The translations under genes and the position numbers were made by a program. A stretch of DNA of 64,000 bases from Apostichopus japonicus (taxonomy: Eukaryota > Echinodermata > Holothuroidea > Aspidochirotida > Stichopodidae): contig NC_092569.1 in NCBI RefSeq assembly GCF_037975245.1, forward strand, positions 18,023,501-18,087,500, in the 5' to 3' direction. A model generated the notes under the pieces. It was given only the letters and a program-made list of their open reading frames with translations. It made no database searches and had not been told where the DNA came from. The number at the start of each line of letters is the position of its first letter. Positions within the stretch are counted from its first letter, which is position 1. Positions 24,651 through 38,120 of this stretch are shown here, in pieces.

Positions 24651-27600
24651 GGCTAACAATATGTGAAATTGACGTAACGAGTCGGTTAGACGAGATGTTT
24701 GTACATGGCTAATGGCAGGAAATTTTTTTTATCTGACCATATCATGAGTTTAAAAACTTGACAAAACACTGAGTACTTTGATCTATTCAGATTTTTCTGT
24801 TTGTTTTCCTTTGTCTTCGTTCAAATATTTTCAAGTTGTGAAATCCTTTGAATATTTGTGGACAAAAACAACCCAAACTTGCTCCTGCGAAAATTAGGCA
24901 CATGTACGGTTTCAAACACATCGCTTCTGTTGAAAGTCTTTTGAACATCACCATTTTTTAGATCAGTATAATATAAGTCAAATAAGAAATCTAATGAAGC
25001 TTTCTGTTTTATTGCAAAAGACTAAGTTTATTTAGAGTTCTGTTAAAATTCAGACGTGCATCTTACCAGAAATGTTAATGTGTACCAAAAGTGAACTAGA
25101 AGCAAACAGAAATGATCTCATGGATTCACATTGAAGAAGGTTTTTCTTTTCATTTCTTTAATGTTTACTATATTAAGATAGGCAACCCCGGAATGAGTAT
25201 GGTTACAATGTTTAGTAAAGTGGTTATAAAACCTTTCCAACACAACTTGGTATCACTCTTTATATATTGTAACAACACTATTTTCACAGTGGAAAATTGA
25301 ATTGATTTGTTGCTTTTTGTGTGTGTGAAATCATAGCATTTTTGAAGTGCATGCATGATCCCAAGTGATTTACACATCTTAAAATTAAGCTGCTTCTTAG
25401 ATATTCATTTTAGTTCAAACTCATATATAAATATGGATGTGGAGTAAGTTGTTCAGTACGTTGTTAAATAAAAGAAACGGTATGTAATTGTGAAATCATA
25501 TTATATTCGACCGAAATGTTTCATTTCCCCACCAATAGAAAATAAAATAAAATAAAATTAAGGGTAATTCTGGAAACAGAATAGGGACATGAGAATTGGA
25601 GAGGAAAAAATGAATTTCTTTTCATAACAAACTGAAGACTACTACGGTTGATGCAAATCTACAAATCATTTGTTTTTGCTATAGTTCTAACCAGCGAATT
25701 TAAGTTCATACTGCCAATAGTGACGATCCAGATAATATGAAATTATATTTGTGCGCTTACATTGTCTTCTTTTTTTCCCGATTTATATTACTTCCAGCCA
25801 CACTCGGTCGGATCGTTAAATATATAGACACCTATCTCCAGACATGGAGCGTACTCATTGTCGATCATGCAGTATGTTTCATTTTAGTTTCGATGTACTT
25901 GTAGGAATACGATAACAATGCATTTGTTTTACTTCCCAAGATAAATCTGACCATTCTCAGTGTCAACTTGGCTTCTAACGTGAAACCTAGCGTGTATACC
26001 TGTATAGTAAACGGATACGCAATGAAGTTAAGGTATGATACGTAGTCAACTGAAACTGCTATTTTTATTGCGTTTCGCTCGATTATCTGCTGTATGAGGG
26101 AGTTAACTCATTCAGTCACTTTTATGTAAAGGTGAAATATTTTTATGTGGTTTACCACTCGACCGCTACTCCGGGACTGAAGGAAGAGCAATACATTATA
26201 CTACCCAGTATGACATGAAGAATACTTCTATTTGATCGCGTAATATTTTACAGCAGGAAATATAGGACCTGCTCACAAGTTTCCTATTTTTTCTTCTTTT
26301 TGTTGCAAAACTATTGCCACGGGCGTCTACAGCCAGGAAAAGAGATCGCAAAAGAGGAATGTGGCAAAAAAAAACCCCCATAAAACAGCACAGACACTGT
26401 GATCCTCATTCAGTATATCCATGCTCGTACATATTAATTGTTATGATGCACAAATGTAACTGCTAGAAGATTAACCGATTAATTTACTGCCATGATAAAC
26501 TAGTTTACATATTAATATATTGCAAGGTTCACCATAAATCTCAACGCAAGACTTAGTTGCTCCTTTACAGCCCATTCTCTCCATTCCTCACTTTTGTTTT
26601 TGTTTTTCTTTAGCATGGATTACTACAGCTGACATTCGTTGCATACATCACGTTAAATATAATACTCAAAATTACAGTAGAAATGCGATGGCAAAATGTC
26701 CTCTCTAATTTATGTCGTTGTGATAATCCCATAGTATATAACAATTTTTATTTTTAATACGAGGTTGGAAGTTCTAGCATCAGTAGCTCACTGACCAACA
26801 CATAATGTAAATCTGAACGAAATCCAATAACAATATTCATCAAAATCTATGACTGAATGAACCAATCACGATTAAGAAAGAAAACAACACGTGGTCCTAA
26901 TTTTTAGTTATGTTTTTCCTTGTCTGATAATACGGGCTCCTAAACTAGTGGTCTCATAAAGGACCGAACAATTTCTTATGTATTGGGAATTAACGAGGGG
27001 AACTTGAAGGTTAAAAGTGAAATGGATGAAAGTCTAAGATGCAAAGGGTGAAAGAAATTGCAGGAGCTTGATATAGGAACTTAAAGGAGCTATAATATCA
27101 CTTTATGACAATAAGAAGCAATTTTATGCTGAATAAAAATAGAAGAAATTAACCGAAAGTTAACTGAAAATAATATGAACAATCAAATCTATAAACATGG
27201 GCCACTTTTTGTTAGTATGTTAACATACATTTTTAAGTATCTCAATAGTATATCATGCCATATGTACTTTGTTGTGTTTTATAGTTTTCTCTATCAATTA
27301 CCAGTATCTTTTTTCATTTGAGAGATATCCCAGATTTAAATGTTCCTTCACGAACAAGGCAAATACAAAATACTTCTCTTCTAGGAAGTTGTTTATGACA
27401 GCTGTGTCTATTGTATACACCACCGATGACGACAGGGAGTCTTCCCTACAACTTCTTATAACATCTTATAAAGTGATATATGAGTAGTCAAGAACACTTT
27501 AAATGAAAGAGCGACCATATATAACTAATATGTTATCGAGAAACCGTGCAATATAGATTATCTGTCAAATGTGTGAGTGCGACCGACTTGTTATTATCAA

Positions 27601-29500
27601 AAAAGATTATTCTGTAAACACATAGCTTAAAGAGAAATTTCAATAAAGAGTGATTTAATGCGGTTTTGTCGAAATATAGCACACAGTGCTTTGACCAACC
27701 GACAGATAAGCTTGACTGACCATTATAGCAGAGTCAAAGTACTATAACATATGCAGTCCGTTTAAATATTTCTGTATTTTAGAAGAAGAAATTCTTCCCC
27801 TGAGCAACTTCTAATCAATTGCTAAATGCAGTGAGTATTATGATGTTCAATGGTTGCTTGTATTCGACACAGCGTGTCGATTAATTGAGCGGAAAATGAG
27901 TTTTTAAGAAATGTTGCTGTATCAGCGACTAATTGGTACTTAGCTTTTACAAAAATGGTGTTATTTGATACGATACCTGTGAAAGTAATAAATCCACTCA
28001 ATAAAATCAATACCACTTTTACTCTGGTGAGCTCTGTTTCAACAAAATAAAAACGTCATAATGACACGATTTTTCCCATTGTTCTTTTTACTATTATTTC
28101 TGATCTCTTTGTATGTTGGCTTTGGGTGCATTATGTATACTTTACTGTTACTAAAAATTTCATTTAATGATTAATAAGTAAAGCGAGACAAATTGAGTCA
28201 TGCAAAATGAGCAAACAAAATATGAAGTAAAGCAGAGATCTTAGTAACATTTAACAACAATTTGTTACAGCTTTTCAGTTGTAAATTCATTTAAGGGATT
28301 TGCAAAAGAGATATAATTTGCACTAAATTAATACATGTGGCATTAACGAAGTATTCATTCTAAATTCAATACACGTTCTGTAGCAAAACTGAACTTGGAA
28401 CTATGATGTCATTCATGCAAACAAAACATGAATTAAATTCACATTTTGAAGAGAAAAAAAAACATATCTTGTTAGTAGGATTGCATATGTGACGTCACAC
28501 TTGTTTGCATTATGTTTTTACTTAAAGCTAAGGTGCTCAAATGGCGAAATCGGCAAATAGATGGAAATAAAACTTTACCTGAACTATTAATTCCAGAACA
28601 TTCTTCAATATATAGTTCAGGTGGCTGGACATTGCCAGTTAATCGGCCATGTTTCCAATTGATTTATTCGATACAGTGTATTTGTGTTTTCCTCATTGCT
28701 TACGAACCTGTGAGTTTAAATGTTTATTCTAAGATTTCGGGAAGATTTCCGTTAATCTTCATTTATTATTTTTGGGGGTCTAATCCTAGGAAACGTTTTC
28801 GTTAAAAAGATAAATACAAATAAGCTGCCTATGAAAAACAATAACAGATCTCATGTTAAAGAGTAAAAATTGTCTTATATGTTCATACATGTGAATGTAA
28901 AATAAGCACTACGTTTATTCACCTTTATTAAATACGCGGACTTTAATATGTAAATTTATGGACATCAATTTAATAGTATTTTAAAAGAATTTAGGAATCA
29001 TCACACAATTATATATTACAAATTATTGAGTAATACAAACAAAATATATTAACAACGGAGGTCATAATGCCTCGCTTTTATATATGTAATAGATATGCGC
29101 ATACGTTCTAATAATGCTAACATTAATATACGGTTGGAGCAGTTAGTCAATCTAAACTTTCCAAAAAAAAACTCTTTAGAACTTCAGATTTACACTACAT
29201 TAATCTAAAGTGAGTCCATTAAGAAAGTGAAAAAGCAAAAGAGATGTGTACATGCAATCGATATATTTCTTCTTCTTTTTTCACTCAAAATCCGTTCAGT
29301 GTGCTTAACGGTAAAGAGGATCGCGTCATTGAAGCGCCTGACTACGGTAAATCAATACCGTAAGTTGATGGTTTGTACAGTCAAGACCAACAAGGGCGAT
29401 AAATAGACTGTATACTAGAACATATGTGCTACACTATTTAACACATAGTCTTAATTTGCAAAACCAATTTCGTAAAAGAAAGCTAGTTTATAAATCCACC
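24651..29500. other. 4.85-kb spacer between Genes E and F, no gene supported
   Basis: AT-rich sequence with only short chance frames. I searched by eye for FBG hallmarks (WLGN, DxDND, GGGWT, KIRP) and found none that extend. A GATAAATAGA near 29398 is a weak TATA candidate for Gene F. Confidence 0.45.
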
Positions 29501-32500
29501 ATGAATGTGATGCTATTGGTGATATATATAGTACCACTGACCAAAGGTAAGGGCTTCGCTTGTTAATTAACTTGATTTAATTTTCAAATTAACAGTATTG
29601 TGAGATTACATCGATGCTTTATATATTAATCTGCCTTTCATGTGAAATCAAAAATGATTCTCATGTTTGAACTTTAATGTGTGTCATTAATAGCAAATGC
29701 ATAAAAAAATATTTCTGTGATAAACTGATCAAATATCGAAATATCCAATGACCGGAATTCTAACTGACCAGGTATGTTCTTTTTCTTAATATTTTAGATG
29801 TCAATATTAAGATAATAACTTACTTTAGGAAAGATTTTTTGCTTTGTGGAATTGATTTTTTTCTTTCATTACATCAACCAGCCTATGGACATGGCTTACG
29901 AGGGACATTTGAATGCACCAACACACCTACATTCTACACTACGGTCCTGTCTGGTAAGTTCCTCAGGTTTAAATAAGTTGTCATGCTAACACCGCAGTCT
30001 TACCGGTTAGTCCATGATTTCATGTTAAACCTATTTATTTTATGGTAAATAACTTTCGTCAACGTGGTCTCGTGCATCTGCATCCAATGACCGGTATTGT
30101 AACTGATCACGTGTGTCGCTCCCACCCCCTCATTTTTGAAGCTAACATTAATATGCTAACTTACTTAATAAACTAATAACTGCTTGTTTTATTTTTCCTT
30201 TAATATATCAACCAGCATATGAATCTGGATTACGGGGGACATTTCAATGCACCAACACACATAAATACACTACCGCCCTATCTGGTAAGTTCATTGAGTT
30301 ACATGATTTATCATAATAATACAACCGCAGTCTTACACGTTTGTCCATGACTTCAGTGTTTTTCTGTGAACGAGGAAACATCACCTTAGATAATACCGAT
30401 CAATGTATATACATACTTAGGTAGTTCTCTGAAATGTTAGTTAAATTTGTATCTAATGGATTAACTACAGGATGTGATTGTGATGTAATACTTAATAATA
30501 CTACTCACTTGTATTGGTAGCGCACGAGAAACAACTAGTTAAACTGCAAAGCACTGCGCTATCATGAGGTTCGGTGTTATAATGCTAAATCATTTGTTGA
30601 CTACTTAAAACATAATAAATAAAATAAGCAGAAATGACTCCACACGATGACTGTTTTCAATATTTTGCGTGTGTCAAGGTTACCATACAGACTGTAAGGA
30701 TGTTTACGACGCTGGTCATACACAAGATGGCATTTACACCATTCTACCATCTGGATGGCCGGGTTCACCATTTACTGTTTACTGTCAAATGGATAATGGC
30801 GGAGGATGGACGGTAAGTCAGTTTGTAATACCTTGTGAGAGGACTAGCGATCCAGAGGAAATTTCAACTATTCGTCATGTAGCACTCTTGTTTAAAAGTT
30901 TTTGTTTCTTTGCTTCGGTTAGACTAAAAATGGCATGCACGGCTTCAAATGTTTGCATAATTTGTATTCGATGTTTCTAAATTTCAAATAGGAATCGCTG
31001 CCTTTTTTATGGTCTCTAATAACTTCTTGACAATGTTTTCCAAATACGTTTGAAAAATCCCATCACGGCTGCATATAAAAAAAATAATGTTATCGGAGAC
31101 AATGACAGGGGGCTGTTGCCCATTTTTCTGCAAACGACGAAGAAATATATTTACAGTGATTTAACAAAATAAGGTAAAACCATGTTTTGCGTATTCTTAA
31201 TTGAAACTTTGGAACGCTTCCCTATATCTAAAACCCTGGAAATTGTTCATTAAACCCGCAGATACAAAAGAAAGCTGATGTTATTTACGATTAATTATAG
31301 TCATAGATAAGTGTTCTCCAAATTAATAAGAGAAAATTGTCTTATATTTTTAAAACTGTATTCCGAATAACAGACTCGTTATATAGAAAGGGACAACGTT
31401 GATAATCGGAAGCTATCCATCCATATACTCCTGTTAATATTAATAATTTATCTTTATCGCAGTCTTCCATCAGTCCAATGAATTTTAAGGATACTTTTGA
31501 TTATTTTTCATTTAGGTTTTTCAACTTTGACATTGTACCGAAAGTTTCAACCAAACTTGGATGCGTACAAAGCCATGTTGGGGTAACTTGAGCGATGATT
31601 TTGGCTTGGGAATAAAAAAACTGCATCATCTAAAAACTATCCTAATTTTATTTTCTCCTATCCAGGTTTTTCAACGTCACAGTGGCATTACCAGTTTTTA
31701 TCAAAACTGGGATGCGTACAAAAAAGGATTTGGTGATCTGAACGATGATTTTTGGCTTGGAAATGAGAAACTCTATTATCTTACAAACCAAACAGGTTAC
31801 ACGTTGCGCTTCGATGTTATCACGTCAGGTGGAGATCAGGAATATGCCTCATATACCGAGTTTCAGATTGAGTCTGAGAGTAATAAATACAGACTGAATA
31901 AACTAGGCAGCCATGGTGGAACAACAGGTTTGTATACGTTTTAATTTGAAGTTCCAATTTTCTTTTAATTCGTTAACTTAATTACAATAAAGGTGCAAAA
32001 AAGGCTTAATTACATTATATTTACTTCTCGGAACCTTCTATCCGAACGTTCACTGCGTTAAGAAGACGACCAGTGGAAGAAGTAAATACTAGAACATTGA
32101 GAAAACCCCAGACTTGCAATGGTATCGTCCATGGCTTAGTGTCCCGTCTCAGTTCCAAACATAGTGGAAAATACGTTTATGCATCCCACTAGTCAGATCG
32201 GTGGGTGATACTATGAGATGACATATTTTCAAAATTAATATGCTTGATTAATTATAATAAACTGAATATGAACTGTCATTTAGTATTCACTTGACAGTTT
32301 TGTTTACCTTACAATTCAGATATTGTGCTCCGGGAAGCGGCTTTATTTTATAGCACATTACAATAAATGCCTTTTATTAAGTGTTCATGTGTTTTTTTTC
32401 TTAAAGGTTGGCGTATATATAACAACTGGGGCAAAGCTTTCAGCACCTATGATCGAGACAACGACGACTGTGATGCTTTTAACTGCGCGAACCGTCACAG

Positions 32501-32714
32501 AAGTGGTTGGTGGCACTCGGGTCATTGGTGCGCAACTTGTGATAATAATAATGGTTATTGTGACCAATTTCATGTCAGCGGAAGCTGTCACTCCGTTTGT
32601 ACCAGTGACAACCTTAATGGAGACTACAACGGTGTCGGTGGAGAAAATGTATTTTCCAACCACAATGCTTACTGTAGCTTAAATTTCACTGAGATGAAAA
32701 TTCGGCCATCCTAG
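29501..32714 (+). CDS. Gene F: secreted fibrinogen-related protein with duplicated N-terminal mini-exon, 296 aa
   Basis: Six exons: 29501-29546, 29882-29953, 30216-30284, 30679-30812, 31666-31927, 32407-32714, for 296 codons plus TAG. Exon 1 is a short signal peptide (MNVMLLVIYIVPLTK). Exons 2 and 3 encode two tandem 23-24 residue units, each with the core GLRGTF-x-CTNT ending in LS. I do not recognise this unit. The FBG domain starts at about G63-Y-H-T-D-C and continues with DNGGGWT, NWDAYKKGFGDL, FWLGNEKLYYLTNQ, the calcium loop D210-R-D-N-D214, GWWHSGHWC and the ending EMKIRPS. It has more cysteines in the last exon than D or E and lacks their R-x-R-R linker, so it is a different branch of the family. 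A decayed copy of exon 5 lies in intron 4. The acceptor of exon 4 is AAG, a little weak. Other small exons in the 5' introns cannot be excluded. Confidence 0.82.
29742..30330 (+). repeat. Tandem duplication of about 335 bp that made Gene F exons 2 and 3
   Basis: Two adjacent units (about 29742-30080 and 30083-30330) share the upstream intron phrase ATCCAATGACCGG, the mini-exon (29882-29953 and 30216-30284) and the downstream phrase CGCAGTCTTAC...GTCCATGA. The two exons start 334 bp apart, so the duplication carried intron and exon together. Confidence 0.75.
31516..31627 (+). pseudogene. Decayed duplicate of Gene F exon 5
   Basis: This stretch starts VFQL followed by TGA, then, with drift, matches the first 115 bases of the real exon that begins 150 bp later (31666): NQTWMRTK for NWDAYKK, DDFGLGIKKL for DDFWLGNEKL. 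It has a TTTAG acceptor in front but no donor at the matching end. If it were spliced in, translation would stop at its fifth codon. Confidence 0.75.
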
Positions 32715-34904
32715 TGAACGTAATGAATTTCATGTTTAGCTTGTTTTACAATCTAATTCACTGCTTTAATCAAACTACCAAAAGAAAATTGTTGTCATTA
32801 ACTGAAGCTGCAATATGTGTTGTTGTTGTTGTTCTTGTTGTTCTGCTTTCGAAAGCCACAGCAGTAAAATAGAAAGAAATCAGAAAGAACAAAAAGCGAA
32901 AAAAATATGTTGGAATGTTTTATGTGCGTGTATTGACACACCGTCTGAACGACAACATTTTAGCTCGAGATGGAATCATATGTACTTAAATATATATATG
33001 CAATGTAGCATGGTATGAATTGCTGGGATTAAATATCGAATTTAAATTGTTGCTGCCATTGTTTTATAATACATATTTCCTGTTTTTTATATAACGATAT
33101 TTATCATTAATGACTTATTAAAATAATGTGACATTCACGCTGACTTCGAACATGCGAGATATAAACCGTTTAGTATCGCAAAACAAAACAAAAATCCTGT
33201 ATATTAAAAAACTGTTTTGTGTCTTATATGGGTAAGTTTGAAGCTGTTTGTTCTCAGTATACACCTATTTCTTCTGTTCTTTATGAAGTTTTGGTAGATC
33301 ACTTTTAATACATTACGTTTTCACACTTTTTACGGAATCTTGCATTTAACGGTAGATTATGATACGACAATACTGCTACCAGTACAAGGTGATATATAGC
33401 TATAAACAGTATGATAAAATTCTTACTTTTTATAAAATTATCACATCTAGCGAACTATTGATATTGATACTTTAGGATTTGAACTGCTTGAGTTATTACT
33501 TACACCAAAATAAATGTAATTATTATTGTTTTTTTTTAATTTACTAGTTTAGTTGCTTGAATACTTTTATTGGGGTATTTTATTGCTGAAAAACTTGGCT
33601 GTATACTTTCGAAAAAGTTTACAACAAGGTTAGGTTTTTTAATTAATATTACTATTTATCAACGAGAAAACATTATCAATTTCATTATTATGTGACAAAA
33701 CGAAACTTTTCCGGTGGCTAAGAATGTTAATGAGGAGTAATGAGCTGGATAATCTGATGCCTTCTCTGCCCTTACTTTAAGTAACGAAAAGACTCGCTGA
33801 TATTTCTATTGATTCTCACATCAGTCTTGCATATCAGCATCCTCTTAAGCTCCTTTCATTGTACTAATCGATCAAGTTGACTGTATTTTACATGTAAATC
33901 ACGATAAAAACAGCATAATGTATAGAGTTTCGACATGTTTTATCACATTGCAGGTATTTTTCAACAGTTGGAGGACCAACTATATTGTAGCTGTTCTCAT
34001 AGTTACAGTATCCCTCTAAACGAATGCCTTATGCGATGAGCAGACAAATTTCGTTGAGAAGTCATCACTAGTTGCGTTTATGAGGATAAGCTAGATGTGT
34101 TTAATAATTATGCGATGATCACATCATTTGGAATAAAATATGGAAAGGATTTGTTTAAAATCAGATGATTGAAACGGGATAATTTATACTGGTTATTCGG
34201 ATTGTAAATGTTTGAAGTTATAGCCGATATGATTTCCTTTTATATCCCTCTGCTTTTTCCGTTGTTCTATTTTGTTTGCTTGCATCATTTTGGTGAAACA
34301 AAACGTCCTAGAAAATATTAAGTGAACACATAACTATACCAACGAAACTAATTTTCGTGAAAACGTTATGTGATTTTTTCCAGATATTAAGTTTTCTTTC
34401 TAGTAACCACAATAGATGATCATCGTCACTCACAGATGCAGTTCAAAGTAGGTCATTATTTTCAATACAGTCTGCATTTTCATTTCTGTCTTTTTGTAGC
34501 TACATGTGTATCAAAATTTAAATATCTATTTTACGCAGTCCATTTTGTTATGGATGAAAGTTTGTTACAGAATATTCCAATGGTAGAGAATTTGAGGCTA
34601 TAGATGCTAACAAAAACAGTTCTATTTTTCAAATGTTAAATTTATAACGCATTGCTTTGGTTACAAGTGACTTGTATTTTACGGATCTTCTATACAAGTG
34701 TTATAAAAGGCTTTGCTTTTTGTTTGCTGTTAATTGGATTTGTTTCTAATGTGATGTGATCACAGTGTATGTTTAACTGGTAGCCAGAGTTGAGAATGTC
34801 ATTATATTGCAAATATTCCACTTTGTATATTTTTATCTGACAATATAGACAGAATTCAACGTTAATTTATTGTTGATATATAAAAAGTATTCCAAGTATT
34901 ACAT
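32715..34904. other. 3' flank of Gene F, nothing recognised
   Basis: AT-rich. It contains a TTG-rich tract (about 32817-32850). No further FBG exon, RNA gene or clear transposon was seen. Genes F and B converge across this region. Confidence 0.45.
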
Positions 34905-35215
34905 TACAATATAGTCCGTGTATTAACACAATTCCCTCGTAGTTCTATCACTCTTCAGCTTATGTAAATACAAAACCTTTCTATGTCTTGTTTCTTTACT
35001 GATAGTTTATTGTTATCTGGATTAATCTGGCCAGCGAGGTTCCTTAAAGTCATGTATGGAACGTATGCAATATTTGAGGATCGTGAATCATTACATTAGG
35101 GTAGACTTTAAGTACTCAATTATTTGCACAAGGGAATCACTGTTGAATGAGTTATTTACAGCATAAGTGAAGACGTTTTCTGAAAAAAAGCTTGCCACGG
35201 TGTATTTTGTACGTC
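34905..35215. repeat. Segment shared with the Gene C 3' flank (53905-54215)
   Basis: It shares landmarks in order with 53905-54215: GATAGTTTATTGTTATCTGG, CTCTGGCCAGCGAGGTTC (one base different here), GGAATATTTG-like, AAGTACTCAATTATTTGCA. In block C this lies directly beyond the last exon; here it lies 2.9 kb from the Gene B last exon. Confidence 0.75.
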
Positions 35216-38090
35216 TTTTGCATTACACTTTCATATCTGAATGTACAAAATACGATTATCATCGTTCTGATATGTTCAAGTGAAAGATTTCTAATAAATT
35301 CCTGCGACAGGTGAAAATACCGTTTTATAACATCTAAGTCATTTCAGCGATATAGCTCTTTCCTTGCTAAATGGAAAGTTTTCATAGAAGAACTAGAACC
35401 CGAAGTATGATGTAATTTAGATAATGATAGTTTGTCCATTCATTACGCAAATATATCCATCTAGTAAGCAATCACTGGTACTCTCCACCAACATTAGCGT
35501 CGTGAGTTGTAGCCTTGGTAATGTAATGTAAATGTAAGGTAATTTGTTTTCATCCAAGGAACATTGATCTTTTATTGTATTGCTTCTTTGAACGCTCGAA
35601 ATGAAGTTACGTCTTTAAACATGTAGCTACAAGGCACGCCATTCGATTTTCCGTAGATATATAGGCGTACGTTTCATTGACCTATAGGCGAATTATTCCA
35701 AGTTACATCTATATTTCAAATAAACTGTGTGTCGTTATGCTAATGAAGACGTTTAAGACATATATTTAATTTCTTGTGGTGACAAGTGTTATGTTGAAAA
35801 TTAGAGTAAGTAATAACATTTCTGAATATCAAACTACATGCTATAGGAAATTATTTGTAAAGTCCGATACATTGTAAAGAGTCTAGTAGCATCGTAACAT
35901 AATAGAACAAGTACTCATATTTCCACATGTGCAAGACACATGATTGAAATAGAGTAAAGAATAAAAAGAAAGTAGATAATAAATTTAGTTACAGAAACCA
36001 TCCAAAAATTTGGTAGTATGACCTCATATGGCCATGGGCGTCTATCAAGGGGGGGGGGGACCGGGCACATGCCCCCCCACAGTTCGATCGGTGGAGGACA
36101 CACTATCAAATGTCCCCCACACATTTGGTAAAAGATACAGTTTGAAAATACATGCGCATGTGTGGGGTCCTGAAAATATAATTAAAGTGGTTTGTCTTGT
36201 CATCCTAGTTTCAAATTTCATAGAAATGTGTTCTCGTAGACCAAGCAAAACATTTAAACTTACACAGTCCCTTAGGAAGTGTGTCACGGGTGGCATAACA
36301 AAGCATTGGTGGTTTAGCATGCTGATGTATGACGACTATTGGCCAAATTTGCGCTAAGCTCACTATACGAACTCGGATCTGGACTGTGCCTTATTAGTTA
36401 GTTATATAAATTAATAATAATAGCGTATGAGAATGTGCACCATTTTGTGGTATGAATTTTAGGACGGCAAGTCGAGAAACTCACGTGCAGTTGCGGTGGA
36501 TAGCTTCCTTCTTCTATATGTCCGGGACATTTTGGGACATCGTTCCTATAGGCTTATATGAGGCCCTGGGGTCATTTCCTTGACCGACTTGGTGCAATAT
36601 AATGTTCCCTTTTCGAAGTAAATTTATTCACAGATAGTTAGTTGTCATTGGCTTGAACAATTGAGGGGTATTCTATTCTGAAACATAGGGAAAATGGGGC
36701 TGCGATCTCGTAGGTATTGGTATCTGAAATTTTCTTGGGACGCTGCGCGCCAACCGATGGTGGCGCTTCGCATAGATAGTACTTACGGCCGGACTACTTC
36801 AATCAATTACGCCCCTCCCACGTTTCAAATCAGATTGACGCCCCCGCATATGGCACATCGTCTTAAACCCACCATATAAGAGATACATGAGACATTACAC
36901 AATATTGAACCTTTGAGGTTCATTGAACACTTCTCTAACGTTAGTTACTACGATGTTAGTCTAATAGCCTAATATCCTACAAGTTAAAAATATTGAAGGG
37001 GTGAGTTGTGGAATGATTTTAGCCGTTTTGTCGTGTGTATTATAGCCAAAAGATTCATGTTTTAATATGCCATTTGTCATTTGACCTCGACAATGTTTTC
37101 CTATGACTTGATGTGGTTAATCACAATGTTTCAGCAGCTCACGTACATATAGCACAGCCATCGGGTGAAGTATTCATTGCATTTTATCACAATTTGTATT
37201 TTGACGTTATTCCCATCAAAATTTGAAGTCCGTCTGCCTTACAGTTTAAAGGGTTAAAAATAAGGTTTTTGGACAAAATGTGGCCAAGTGTGACCGCTGA
37301 TCCAATCGACAACGTGATCTTTATAGTGTAAATTATATTTGACTTTGACAGTCTAGTATCTTATATGGGCAAAATGGTTTTTCATCACGAATTAATGTGT
37401 TGTAAAGTACACAACCTACAAACACTAATGCACAGCTCTGAAAAGCAATCCTGCCTACCAAGGTAGACCTTGTAATAGTTAGGAACATAGTGGTAACTTA
37501 CACGATCTCAAGTTAAATATAAATATGACTTATCAGTTTCGGTCTGCATTTTATTCGGAACACCGTTACAGAGGGACGTGTCCTAATTTATCATCTTTAC
37601 AAAGTGACTAAAAGAAACAGAATTCACAAAAAGCGTTGTTGTAACTATATGTAATGGTGATTGAACTTCTCATACGTTGATATGAATCAGTTGAATTACA
37701 TTAGATGTTAGACATGTGGCAATATACTCCGAACTATCAAAAGGAAAAAGAAGATACTAATGCAAAGTTTGTAAATCCTTGTAAATGTCGTCATGTACCT
37801 TTACATAGATAAGGTAGAGTAATTTGACATGGCTTTAACTCAATCACGTCAGTCATCCGGGTTTTTTTCTTTTCTTGGTCCTTCACTCTTTCATTGTTCT
37901 GTTACAGTTAACCTCACTGTCAAATGTATTCAGATAGTTTGTTGTTATCTCATTCCATGTTGTCTTTTAGGAAAAATTGTCATGCATAGAAATTTCGAGT
38001 GCTCACAGTAAGGGAGACGTTTTCAGATTTTGGTAACACTTTGTTGTTAAATGATCTTTCACGGTAAAAATGTAGACACAATATTCACTT
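35216..38090. other. 2.87-kb segment present near Gene B only
   Basis: This separates the Gene B last exon from the flank that adjoins the Gene C last exon, so it is either an insertion beside B or a deletion beside C. It contains a G-run followed by a C-run (GGGGGGGGGACC...GCCCCCCC, 36050-36080) of the kind seen in marine-invertebrate mobile repeats. There is a mixed, less AT-rich stretch to about 36880. No transposase or reverse transcriptase was recognised. Confidence 0.45.
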
Positions 38091-38100
38091 TGCTGATAAC

Positions 38101-38106
38101 TTTATT
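38101..38106 (-). promoter_or_regulatory. Polyadenylation signal of Gene B
   Basis: AATAAA on the minus strand begins 15 nt after the TGA of Gene B, which would give a very short 3' UTR. Gene C lacks it at the matching place; its nearest minus-strand AATAAA is at 54002-54007, about 235 nt past the stop. Confidence 0.5.
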
Positions 38107-38120
38107 TCTGAATCACGTCA

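Noticed and set aside
25797-25905. Short frame after a CCAG acceptor-like site
   Set aside because: Only about 35 codons, no motif and no partner exon.
28512-28805. 97-codon frame containing SSGGWT, suggesting an FBG first exon
   Set aside because: The match is limited to GGWT; no preceding Cys, no GVYxIxP phrase, no splice context.
32815-33018. Cys-rich frame starting MCCCCCSCCS
   Set aside because: The cysteines come from a TTG/TGT simple repeat; no secretion signal or conserved spacing.
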